This document shows positions 33,104 to 40,238 of a stretch of DNA of 40,238 nt, piece after piece. Numbering within the stretch: the first letter of the stretch is position 1; each line of letters begins with the position of its first letter. The translations under genes and the position numbers were made by a program. A model generated the notes under the pieces. It saw only the letters and a program-made list of their open reading frames with translations. It had not been told where the DNA came from and did not search any database. This stretch comes from Candidatus Undinarchaeales archaeon (GTDB lineage: Archaea; SpSt-1190; JASMDC01), in the NCBI GenBank assembly GCA_030753015.1, contig JASMDC010000032.1, positions 1 to 40,238 of the forward strand, given 5' to 3'.

Positions 33104-35092
33104 CTATCTCCCCTTCTCTTCGAGGAGGTGCTCCTTGAGGAGACGGTCGACAACGCTCGGATCTGCGAGTGTTGAGGTGTCGCCCACGTTCTCGTGCCCC
33201 TCGGCCACGGCCTTGAGTATCCGCCGCATGATCTTGCCCGAGCGGGTCTTGGGCAGAGCATCGGCGAAGTGGATGTATTCGGGCGTGGCGATGGGGCCCA
33301 TGGCCTTCCTTACCTCCTTCACGAGTTCCTTCTTGAGGCCGTCGGATGTATCGACGCCGGTCTTGACGGTCACGTAGGCATAGATCCCCTCGCCCTTGAT
33401 ATCGTGCGGGATGGGCACAACGGCGGCCTCGGCCACACTAGTGTGGCCCACCAAGGCCGACTCCACCTCGGCGGTACCGATGCGGTGGCCGGACACGTTC
33501 ATCACGTCGTCCACACGGCCCATGATCCAGAAGTATCCGTCCTCGTCGAACCGGGCACCGTCTCCGCTGAAGTAGACACCGTCGAACCTGGACCAGTAGG
33601 TATCCTTGAACCGCTGGTGGTCCCCGTACAAGGTCCGCATCAGACCGGGCCACGGCTTCTTGATCACAAGGTAGCCGCCCTCGTTGGCCTTCGCTTCGGT
33701 GCCATCCTCCTTGAGGATGGCGGGTTCGATGCCGAAGAAGGGCATGATACACGAGCCGGGCTTGGTGGGGTGAGCACCGGGGAGCGGGGTGAGGAGCACG
33801 CCGCCGGTCTCGGTCTGCCACCAAGTGTCCACGATGGGGCACTTCTCTCCCCCGATCACCTTGTGGTACCACATCCATGCCTCGGGATTGATGGGTTCGC
33901 CAACGGTCCCCAGGAGGCGCAGGGAAGAGAGGTCGTGACGTTCTGGCCATGCCTCACCGGACTTGATGAGGGCGCGGATGGCAGTAGGGGCTGTGTAGAA
34001 TATGTTCACTCCGAATTTCTCCACAATCTTCCAAAACCGGTCGGGAGCGGGGTAAGTGGGCACTCCCTCGAACATGACGCTCGTAGCGCCGGCGCAGAGA
34101 GGACCGTAGAGGATGTAGGAGTGACCCGTTATCCACCCGATATCGGCAGTGCACCAGTAGGTGTCATCGTCCTGGTGGTCGAAGATGTAGTTGAAGGTCG
34201 TCGTGGTGTAGAGCATGTAGCCGCCAATCGTGTGCAGCACGCCCTTGGGCTTGCCCGTGCTCCCCGATGTGTAGAGGATGAAAAGCGGGTCCTCCGCGTC
34301 CATCTTCTCGGCGGGACATTCGGGCGAAGCGTTCTTCATGAGATGGTGATAGTAGTGGTCCCTGCCCTCCACCATATTAACATCCATCTTCCTGAGGCGC
34401 TTGACAACGACGACGTTATCGATGGTCGGACACTCGGCAACGGCCTCGTCCGCTTTGTCCTTGGACATGATCGTCTTACCGGCCCGGTAGTAGCCGTTGG
34501 AGCAGATTAGGAGCTTGCAACCGCTGTCGTTGATCCGGTCCCGAAGGGCGTTGGCAGAGAAGCCGCCGAAAACAACGGAGTGGACGGCGCCGATGCGGGC
34601 GCAGGCCAGCATGACCACGGGGAGCTCAAGGATCATGGGCATGTAGATGGCAATGCGATCACCCTTCTTCACGCCCAGGCTCTTTAGCACATTGGAGAAC
34701 TTGCATACCTCCTGGTGGAGCTTCCAGTAGGTATAGGTGTGCGTCTCGCCCTCGGGCTCGCCCTGCCAGATGAGAGCTGCCTTGTTCTTGCGCCAACCGG
34801 AAAGGTGCTTGTCGAGGCAGTTGGAGGAGGCGTTGAGCTTACCACCCTTGAACCAGCTGAACGTAGACTCCTTCTTGTCCCACTCGAACACCTTGTCCCA
34901 GCCGGTACTGAACCAGTCGAGGTTCTCCTTGGCCTGTTTCTCCCAGAAGGCCTCGGGATCCTTGATCGACTCGTCGTAGAGCTTCTTGTATTCCTTCAAG
35001 TTCTTGATGTGCGCCCGCTCAAGGAACTCATTGGGCGGTGGGAACTTGCGCTTCTCGTCCATCATTGAGGTTATGCTATTTGCATTTGCCAT
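33104..35092 (-). CDS. acs: Acetyl-CoA synthetase, AMP-forming (copy 1)
   Basis: 662 residues from ATG 35092; GGTGAGAT lies six bases before it, so the ATG at 35170 is not used. ANL superfamily motifs: [20 protein letters not shown] at about 263-280 (P-loop), [11 protein letters not shown], the WWQTETGG segment, and the acetylatable Lys620 in [13 protein letters not shown]. Length and motifs are those of true acetyl-CoA synthetases: acetate, ATP and CoA give acetyl-CoA, AMP and PPi. A second copy of equal length lies 524 bases upstream in transcription order. Over 33441-34627 the DNA looks identical to copy 2 by eye; differences are confined to the ends. Confidence 0.96.
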   Translation of the reverse strand: MANANSITSMMDEKRKFPPPNEFLERAHIKNLKEYKKLYDESIKDPEAFWEKQAKENLDWFSTGWDKVFEWDKKESTFSWFKGGKLNASSNCLDKHLSGWRKNKAALIWQGEPEGETHTYTYWKLHQEVCKFSNVLKSLGVKKGDRIAIYMPMILELPVVMLACARIGAVHSVVFGGFSANALRDRINDSGCKLLICSNGYYRAGKTIMSKDKADEAVAECPTIDNVVVVKRLRKMDVNMVEGRDHYYHHLMKNASPECPAEKMDAEDPLFILYTSGSTGKPKGVLHTIGGYMLYTTTTFNYIFDHQDDDTYWCTADIGWITGHSYILYGPLCAGATSVMFEGVPTYPAPDRFWKIVEKFGVNIFYTAPTAIRALIKSGEAWPERHDLSSLRLLGTVGEPINPEAWMWYHKVIGGEKCPIVDTWWQTETGGVLLTPLPGAHPTKPGSCIMPFFGIEPAILKEDGTEAKANEGGYLVIKKPWPGLMRTLYGDHQRFKDTYWSRFDGVYFSGDGARFDEDGYFWIMGRVDDVMNVSGHRIGTAEVESALVGHTSVAEAAVVPIPHDIKGEGIYAYVTVKTGVDTSDGLKKELVKEVRKAMGPIATPEYIHFADALPKTRSGKIMRRILKAVAEGHENVGDTSTLADPSVVDRLLKEHLLEEKGR
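33441..34627. repeat. 1,187-bp direct repeat inside acs copy 1
   Basis: This block shows no difference by eye from 35953-37139 (constant offset 2,512). It is bounded by single substitutions at 33440/35952 and 34628/37140. Flanking parts of the two genes carry scattered, largely synonymous changes. Confidence 0.85.
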
Positions 35093-35182
35093 CGGGATCT
35101 CACCTAAAGGACCGTTCTGTGGATGACCATGGAAGGCTTCGGTGCGACTACCATGATCACTGTGATGCACAACCAGGAAACA

Positions 35183-35195
35183 CCTTAAAAAACTT
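35183..35195 (-). promoter_or_regulatory. TATA box of acs copy 1
   Basis: On the minus strand AAGTTTTTTAAGG predicts a start near 35164 and a leader of about 70 bases, which ends in GGTGAGAT. The acs copy 2 promoter has a matching TTTTAAGG box at a similar distance. Confidence 0.45.
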
Positions 35196-35333
35196 TTGAT
35201 ATTGCGCCCATTACAGATATCATTGATAAGATTACTGGGCTTATTAATTAGTAATTGAAAACAATAGACGACGTTTCAATAGAAATTGATCTGTAGGCGG
35301 ACATCCTCTCGAACGTACCAGAGATGCTCTCGT

Positions 35334-35480
35334 CTACGCAATCGTACCGGGTCTCACGGATAGGTCGATGGTGAACGACCTGTACAGCTTCGCGTTCCAG
35401 GTGAGGACGCTCTCCCCATAATCTCGGGTCCCCGAGCATCTCCCCGTGAACTCAAAGGCACCATGGAGCACGAGGTCCAT
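35334..35480 (-). pseudogene. Short coding-like remnant between the acs copies
   Basis: In the 445-base gap between the two acs genes, the minus strand has a 48-codon frame from ATG 35480 to a TAG at 35336-35334. It reads MDLVLHGAFEFTGRCSGTRD then YGESVLTWNAKLYRSFTID, and the frame stays coding-like for about 15 codons upstream of the ATG, back to a stop. Third positions are strongly G/C, as in real genes here, and the peptide is not of shadow-frame composition. It may be the 3' end of a gene truncated by the acs duplication, or a small intact gene. No family recognised. The rest of the gap holds only the acs copy 1 promoter and the copy 2 hairpin. Confidence 0.3.
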
Positions 35481-35565
35481 GATCTCTTGAAAGGTATCTT
35501 TCGCGGGATCGGGGACCGGAACGTCCCGTCGCCACTAATTACGACGATACACCCTGAAAGATAGG

Positions 35566-35597
35566 CGGAAGGGCCCGGACTCACCCGAACCCTTCCG
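35566..35597 (-). terminator. Hairpin after acs copy 2
   Basis: CGGAAGGG (35566-35573) and CCCTTCCG (35590-35597) form a perfect eight-base stem with a 16-base loop, 18 bases past the acs copy 2 stop on the minus strand. The T/C-rich TATCTTTC follows. Both acs copies have a GC hairpin just past the stop, but with unrelated sequences. Confidence 0.5.
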
Positions 35598-35615
35598 ATA
35601 GAGCTTGCTGTCCTA

Positions 35616-37604
35616 CTACTTACACTTCTCTGCGAGGAGGTACTCCTTGAGAAGGCGGTCGACAACGCTCGGGTCTGCGAGTGTTGAGGTGTCGCCCACG
35701 TTCTCGTGCCCCTCGGCCACGGCCTTGAGTATCCGCCGCATGATCTTGCCTGAGCGGGTCTTGGGCAGAGCATCGGCGAAGTGGATGCACTCGGGCGTGG
35801 CTATGGGGCCCATGGCCTTCCTTACCTCCTTCACGAGTTCCTTCTTGAGGTCGTCAGATGTATCGACGCCGGTCTTGACGGTCACGTACGCATAGATACC
35901 TTCGCCCTTGATATCGTGGGGGATGGGCACAACAGCGGCCTCGGCCACACTGGTGTGGCCCACCAAGGCCGACTCCACCTCGGCGGTACCGATGCGGTGG
36001 CCGGACACGTTCATCACGTCGTCCACACGGCCCATGATCCAGAAGTATCCGTCCTCGTCGAACCGGGCACCGTCTCCGCTGAAGTAGACACCGTCGAACC
36101 TGGACCAGTAGGTATCCTTGAACCGCTGGTGGTCCCCGTACAAGGTCCGCATCAGACCGGGCCACGGCTTCTTGATCACAAGGTAGCCGCCCTCGTTGGC
36201 CTTCGCTTCGGTGCCATCCTCCTTGAGGATGGCGGGTTCGATGCCGAAGAAGGGCATGATACACGAGCCGGGCTTGGTGGGGTGAGCACCGGGGAGCGGG
36301 GTGAGGAGCACGCCGCCGGTCTCGGTCTGCCACCAAGTGTCCACGATGGGGCACTTCTCTCCCCCGATCACCTTGTGGTACCACATCCATGCCTCGGGAT
36401 TGATGGGTTCGCCAACGGTCCCCAGGAGGCGCAGGGAAGAGAGGTCGTGACGTTCTGGCCATGCCTCACCGGACTTGATGAGGGCGCGGATGGCAGTAGG
36501 GGCTGTGTAGAATATGTTCACTCCGAATTTCTCCACAATCTTCCAAAACCGGTCGGGAGCGGGGTAAGTGGGCACTCCCTCGAACATGACGCTCGTAGCG
36601 CCGGCGCAGAGAGGACCGTAGAGGATGTAGGAGTGACCCGTTATCCACCCGATATCGGCAGTGCACCAGTAGGTGTCATCGTCCTGGTGGTCGAAGATGT
36701 AGTTGAAGGTCGTCGTGGTGTAGAGCATGTAGCCGCCAATCGTGTGCAGCACGCCCTTGGGCTTGCCCGTGCTCCCCGATGTGTAGAGGATGAAAAGCGG
36801 GTCCTCCGCGTCCATCTTCTCGGCGGGACATTCGGGCGAAGCGTTCTTCATGAGATGGTGATAGTAGTGGTCCCTGCCCTCCACCATATTAACATCCATC
36901 TTCCTGAGGCGCTTGACAACGACGACGTTATCGATGGTCGGACACTCGGCAACGGCCTCGTCCGCTTTGTCCTTGGACATGATCGTCTTACCGGCCCGGT
37001 AGTAGCCGTTGGAGCAGATTAGGAGCTTGCAACCGCTGTCGTTGATCCGGTCCCGAAGGGCGTTGGCAGAGAAGCCGCCGAAAACAACGGAGTGGACGGC
37101 GCCGATGCGGGCGCAGGCCAGCATGACCACGGGGAGCTCGATGATCATGGGCATGTAGATGGCAACGCGGTCGCCCTTCTTCACGCCCAGGCTCTTTAGC
37201 ACGTTGGCGAACTTGCATACCTCCTGGTGGAGCTTCCAGTAGGTATAGGTGTGCGTCTCGCCCTCGGGCTCGCCCTGCCAGATGAGAGCTGCCTTGTTCT
37301 TGCGCCAACCGGAAAGGTGCTTGTCGAGGCAGTTGGAGGAGGCGTTGAGCTTACCACCCTTGAACCAGCTGAACGTAGACTCCTTCTTGTCCCACTCGAA
37401 CACCTTGTCCCAGCCAGTACTGAACCAGGCGAGGTTCTCCTTGGCCTGTTTCTCCCAGAAGGCCTCGGGGTCCTTGATCGACTCGTCGTAGAGCTTCTTG
37501 TACTCTTCGAGGTTCTTGATGTGTGCCCGCTCAAGGAACTTCTTGGGCGGCAGGAACTTGCGCTTCTCGTCCATCATCGAGGTTATACTATTTGCATTAG
37601 CCAT
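35616..37604 (-). CDS. acs: Acetyl-CoA synthetase, AMP-forming (copy 2)
   Basis: 662 residues from ATG 37604; GGGTGAT lies six bases before it, so the ATG at 37628 is not used. Same motifs as copy 1 ([29 protein letters not shown]) and the same length, with only a handful of differences: K for P18, E for K33, A for D59, A for S123, V for I137, I for L145, C for Y near the C-terminus, and EYLLAEKCK against EHLLEEKGR at the end. Both copies look functional. The two genes have separate promoters and 5' leaders, so they may be expressed under different conditions. Confidence 0.96.
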   Translation of the reverse strand: MANANSITSMMDEKRKFLPPKKFLERAHIKNLEEYKKLYDESIKDPEAFWEKQAKENLAWFSTGWDKVFEWDKKESTFSWFKGGKLNASSNCLDKHLSGWRKNKAALIWQGEPEGETHTYTYWKLHQEVCKFANVLKSLGVKKGDRVAIYMPMIIELPVVMLACARIGAVHSVVFGGFSANALRDRINDSGCKLLICSNGYYRAGKTIMSKDKADEAVAECPTIDNVVVVKRLRKMDVNMVEGRDHYYHHLMKNASPECPAEKMDAEDPLFILYTSGSTGKPKGVLHTIGGYMLYTTTTFNYIFDHQDDDTYWCTADIGWITGHSYILYGPLCAGATSVMFEGVPTYPAPDRFWKIVEKFGVNIFYTAPTAIRALIKSGEAWPERHDLSSLRLLGTVGEPINPEAWMWYHKVIGGEKCPIVDTWWQTETGGVLLTPLPGAHPTKPGSCIMPFFGIEPAILKEDGTEAKANEGGYLVIKKPWPGLMRTLYGDHQRFKDTYWSRFDGVYFSGDGARFDEDGYFWIMGRVDDVMNVSGHRIGTAEVESALVGHTSVAEAAVVPIPHDIKGEGIYAYVTVKTGVDTSDDLKKELVKEVRKAMGPIATPECIHFADALPKTRSGKIMRRILKAVAEGHENVGDTSTLADPSVVDRLLKEYLLAEKCK
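35953..37139. repeat. 1,187-bp direct repeat inside acs copy 2
   Basis: Partner of 33441-34627. No difference seen by eye over the whole block, including third codon positions. The opposite-strand open frames in the two blocks also translate identically, which supports DNA-level identity. Confidence 0.85.
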
Positions 37605-37696
37605 CGGAAGATCACCCTTTGGGCTCATTTACCATGCGACATGGAATGCGGATGTTATATCCGTCCTTTCCACGGCGTCCCATTCTTGGTTTGAGC

Positions 37697-37705
37697 CTTA
37701 AAAGT
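37697..37705 (-). promoter_or_regulatory. TATA box of acs copy 2
   Basis: On the minus strand CTTTTAAGG predicts a start near 37675 and a leader of about 70 bases. The leader contains CGGAT-ATAAC-ATCCG, a short hairpin, and ends in GGGTGAT before ATG 37604. Confidence 0.45.
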
Positions 37706-37731
37706 CTTTTGGTTAGAATCGATTCCCGTGT

Positions 37732-37745
37732 CGTGTTTTAACACG
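37732..37745. promoter_or_regulatory. Palindrome upstream of acs copy 2, possible operator
   Basis: CGTGTT-TT-AACACG is a perfect 6+2+6 inverted repeat, about 30 bases upstream of the acs copy 2 TATA box and about 30 upstream of the plus-strand box at 37774. It sits where an activator or repressor could act on either gene. No equivalent was noticed upstream of copy 1. Confidence 0.35.
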
Positions 37746-37773
37746 GCAGGGGACGCCCGACAATGAGCCAAGA

Positions 37774-37782
37774 CGTATAAAA
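37774..37782 (+). promoter_or_regulatory. TATA box for the 37812 gene
   Basis: CGTATAAAA overlaps the in-frame ATG at 37782, so that codon cannot be the start. The box predicts transcription from about 37804, eight bases before ATG 37812. Confidence 0.5.
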
Positions 37783-37811
37783 TGTATGAGGCATTACCAT
37801 CCTACGGAAAG

Positions 37812-38486
37812 ATGGGACAATATACAGTCATAACCTTGGTCTTCGTCCTTCTCCTTGTCCCAGCCATTCCTTTCGATGCGGTCAACGTCGTTCTAGATCC
37901 TTCCGCGTATTCAATATGCGCCGGAGAGAGCGTCACCCTCAATCTCACTATAGAGAATCCAACAAACGACCAGCAGCTCTACGTGTTCGAGGTCGTGGAC
38001 GAGACGTTCGGATCCGTGTTCGAGGCCCCCGATCCCGAGAAACGGTCCCTGGGCCGCGGCATGTCGATGTCCACCGACCTCAATGTCCGTGTCCGCCCGG
38101 ACGCTCCGGTAGGGACACATACCCTCGTGGTACGTGCCTCGTTATCGATCGATCCGAACCAGGCCAGTACTACCGAGGGATCGATCACGATCAAGGAATG
38201 CGAGGGATCGACCGGGATAAAAGCTGACAGAGATTCATCTAAAAAGACCGGACTCCCGGTTCCACTCGTAGCAGGCGTCGTACTCATCTTCCCACTTCTA
38301 GCAGTCGTGATCCTAATAGCGAGCAGAATGCACCCGCCCGAGCCGGAACCTGTCCCCGTTGTTCAGATGACCGGCCAGGTTCAGGACTACAACGCGTACG
38401 GATATGCAATGCCAGGCTATTATGCGAATTATCAGTACCCAGGTGGATCGTACTACTACAACCGGTACGGCCAGATACAGCAATGA
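37812..38486 (+). CDS. Small type I membrane protein with Tyr-rich tail
   Basis: 224 residues from ATG 37812; the promoter overlaps the earlier ATG, and this start gives a clean signal peptide (GQYTVITLVFVLLLVPAIPF). One extracellular beta-sandwich domain follows (about 27-130): DPSAYSICAGESVTLNLTI and RPDAPVGTHTLVVRASLSI are typical of CARDB/NEW-type domains. A short linker leads to the membrane helix (about 150-170, LVAGVVLIFPLLAVVILIA). The cytoplasmic tail of about 50 residues is Pro- and Tyr-rich (YNAYGYAMPGYYANYQYPGG, then SYYYNRYGQ), like the tail ends of the 5218 product. It is convergent with the antiporter gene, 12 bases apart. Function unknown. Confidence 0.75.
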   Translation: MGQYTVITLVFVLLLVPAIPFDAVNVVLDPSAYSICAGESVTLNLTIENPTNDQQLYVFEVVDETFGSVFEAPDPEKRSLGRGMSMSTDLNVRVRPDAPVGTHTLVVRASLSIDPNQASTTEGSITIKECEGSTGIKADRDSSKKTGLPVPLVAGVVLIFPLLAVVILIASRMHPPEPEPVPVVQMTGQVQDYNAYGYAMPGYYANYQYPGGSYYYNRYGQIQQ

Positions 38487-38498
38487 TGAGCTAAGTGC

Positions 38499-40229
38499 TC
38501 AGTGCTTCCGCGTCTTATGATGTTCTTCGTGGTGCTGCGGGGGGTACTGTGGTTGATATTTCTGGGTGTCGTACTGCTCGTTGTGCCCTTGCGCTGAACC
38601 CGCCACGGCCATCCTGTGAAGCTCGTTCGCTGCATTCTTGCCATGCATCTCATTCTGGGCCAGTCGATGGAGCTCTTCCGCCGTGTCAACGTGCCCTTTA
38701 CGTCCCCCGTCCTCGGTCCCGGACTCTGACCCTGGGGGAGGCGGGGGCGGGGGCATCCCGACAGAAGGTTGAACGGTGTGATGCTCCTTGGCGAATATGT
38801 CATGTCCTTCGTCATGGTGATCGTCGAGCACGTCCTTATTTTCGGACCCATTTCCCTCATCTTTCTTACCATTTCTTGAGATGAACCATACACCGATAGT
38901 GCAGAACAGGATGGTCAGGATGATCACGGTGAACGCGATGTCCGAGAACAGTTCGATCCCCGAGAACGCTTCCATCTTAGTCAGGCCATAGCTCGCTGGC
39001 AGTTGCGCGAGGACGGCGGGCGCCAATCCACGCGGCAACATGGTCGTGATGAGCCTGATCTCGTTCTCGAACTCGCTCCGCTTCGTAGAGATGAGCACCG
39101 AGATGTAGCGGACGACGATGATCGCGAGGGAAATGACAAAGCCGAGGATGAAGGGTTTGAGCTCGGTCATCAGGTCCGGCGCGTTCAGGTTCGGAACGCT
39201 GATGAGAACTCCAAGGTACACGAAGAAGAATACCTTGACGAAGAAGGAGATCTCCCGATGGAAGAGCTTGACGTCCTTGTCGATATAGAGCACGTCCTTG
39301 AGCCGGAATATCTTTGCGAACTCGCGCCCATTGCCAAGCACGAGCCCGTACATGAGCACGCCGATCGCACCGGTCCCTTGAAGGATCTCCGTTATAGAAT
39401 AGACGATGAAGATGAGAGAGACGACAAGCAGGTACACGAAGTCGTGGCCTGCGAAGTGCTTGGAAATCACCAGCCACAGGACGCCGAAGAGCAGGCCGAT
39501 CATACCACCGATGGAGAACCCGGACGCCACGTCGTGCGCTGCCTCCATGACGGGTCCCCGGTCCTGGGGCCCGGCCGCCATCGGCTGGACGCTCATGAGC
39601 ATGAAGTTCATGATCGCGATCGCTGTTACCACCGTAAGACCATCAGTGATTGCCGACTCGAGGTTGAGGAGGGTCACGGTCTTCTCCCCCGTCTTCACCT
39701 TGCCCATGAGGGGGATGACGATGGCCGAGCTCGTCCCTCCGAGCATCGCTCCCAAGAGCCCGCCCAGCAGGGGTGGCATGCCCCAGGCATAGAGGACCAG
39801 CGTCACGGCTATGACGGAGAAGATCAGGTTCATGATGGCCAGCAGGGTCGCCCTGGGGATGCCCTCGAGCAGCTCTGCGAACTTGATGTTGAGCCCGCCG
39901 TCGAACAGGATGACGGCGAGCGCCAGCGAGGCGAAGTACGGTGCAAGGCTCTGGAAGATAACGGGATCCACGATGTTCGTTGCCGGGCCGAGGATGACGC
40001 CAACGGCTATGAGGATGAGCGGATCGGGGATCATGGTCGTCTCGAATATAAGGTTCGAGAAGAAGCCGATGATGATGATGCCTCCGAAGATGAGGAAGGC
40101 GATCGGGATGGCCAATGTGCTCGCGCCCTCTGATTCCGATGTTGATACCACCGTCGCGTTGGCATCCTGGCCGACCACGAAGGAGAGGGCGATAAGGAGA
40201 ACGAGGATTGCAGCGATCCTACGGGGCAT
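38499..40229 (-). CDS. Cation/proton antiporter (CPA family) with His-rich cytoplasmic tail
   Basis: 576 residues. An N-terminal signal-like helix (RRIAAILVLLIALSFVVG) precedes about twelve membrane helices with CPA features: PDPLILIAVGVILGP, LALAVILFDGGLNI and AMLGGTSSAIVIPLMGK. The key helix reads LESAITDGLTVV, so the usual Asn-Asp (CPA1) or Asp-Asp (CPA2) pair is Thr185-Asp186. The transported ion is Na+ or K+ in exchange for H+ by family. Residues about 452-576 form a hydrophilic tail with some 15 His (DDHHDEGHD and QHHEEHHKTRKH), a PPPPPPP run and two ELHRLA/ELHRMA repeats; these suggest metal or pH sensing. Only nine bases of upstream sequence are in the window, so the promoter is not visible. 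Confidence 0.9.
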   Translation of the reverse strand: MPRRIAAILVLLIALSFVVGQDANATVVSTSESEGASTLAIPIAFLIFGGIIIIGFFSNLIFETTMIPDPLILIAVGVILGPATNIVDPVIFQSLAPYFASLALAVILFDGGLNIKFAELLEGIPRATLLAIMNLIFSVIAVTLVLYAWGMPPLLGGLLGAMLGGTSSAIVIPLMGKVKTGEKTVTLLNLESAITDGLTVVTAIAIMNFMLMSVQPMAAGPQDRGPVMEAAHDVASGFSIGGMIGLLFGVLWLVISKHFAGHDFVYLLVVSLIFIVYSITEILQGTGAIGVLMYGLVLGNGREFAKIFRLKDVLYIDKDVKLFHREISFFVKVFFFVYLGVLISVPNLNAPDLMTELKPFILGFVISLAIIVVRYISVLISTKRSEFENEIRLITTMLPRGLAPAVLAQLPASYGLTKMEAFSGIELFSDIAFTVIILTILFCTIGVWFISRNGKKDEGNGSENKDVLDDHHDEGHDIFAKEHHTVQPSVGMPPPPPPPGSESGTEDGGRKGHVDTAEELHRLAQNEMHGKNAANELHRMAVAGSAQGHNEQYDTQKYQPQYPPQHHEEHHKTRKH

Positions 40230-40238
40230 GGGGTAAGG

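Noticed and set aside
33194-34510. Open frames of over 400 codons on the plus strand opposite both acs genes (also 35781-37022).
   Set aside because: They are shadows of the acs codon pattern in G+C-rich DNA. The peptides are rich in Gly, Val, His and Glu and have no domain-like features, while the acs frame has full motifs.
39003-40133. A 376-codon plus-strand frame opposite the antiporter.
   Set aside because: Its highly charged Asp/Glu/Arg/His composition mirrors the complement of hydrophobic codons in the membrane helices.

Overview
The window is a gene-dense stretch of an archaeal chromosome, G+C-rich by eye. Evidence for Archaea: a thermosome (group II chaperonin with a Gly-Met-rich tail), an M42 (TET-type) peptidase, a single-domain KaiC-like ATPase, TATA boxes about 25 bases upstream of many start codons (leaderless genes), and GGTGA-type Shine-Dalgarno sites on other genes. 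I cannot place the lineage. Cys-rich, mucin-like surface proteins of this sort recur in poorly characterised archaeal genomes, but no marker gene here settles it. No rRNA, tRNA, CRISPR array, transposase or integrase was seen.

Region 1 (1-14184) is a cell-surface locus. A very large secreted Cys-rich protein on the minus strand runs off the left edge. Facing it are four exported or membrane-anchored proteins: a CARDB/Ig-like protein with a C-terminal membrane anchor, two tandem paralogues of about 1,100 residues (helical CGPP-W repeat domain, Ig-like domains, Thr/Pro stalk, helical hairpin, one membrane segment, different cytoplasmic tails), and a Cys-repeat solenoid. A cytosolic HD-domain phosphohydrolase overlaps the end of the second paralogue.

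Region 2 (14191-18582) is glycan-related: a GT-C membrane glycosyltransferase, a dolichol-phosphate-sugar synthase, a DegT-fold enzyme with RfbH/E1-like hallmarks (His in place of the catalytic Lys, plus a Cys cluster), and an NAD-dependent epimerase/dehydratase. It may supply sugars for the Thr/Pro- and sequon-rich stalks next door.

Region 3 (18624-26960, minus strand) holds the thermosome, then a MoxR-DUF58-VWA-BatD-like module, a helical-repeat protein and an unrecognised 255-residue protein. A GAAA-capped hairpin sits between thermosome and moxR.

Region 4 (27053-33004) holds a small protein, an M42 peptidase with an altered metal-ligand position, a minus-strand operon (small membrane protein, PIG-L deacetylase, PfkB kinase, small helical protein), a KaiC-like ATPase with a seven-helix membrane protein, and a YafJ-type class II glutamine amidotransferase.

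Region 5 (33104-40229) holds two tandem acetyl-CoA synthetase genes sharing about 1.19 kb with no difference visible by eye, a short coding remnant between them, a small membrane protein with a Tyr-rich tail, and a cation/proton antiporter with a His-rich tail.
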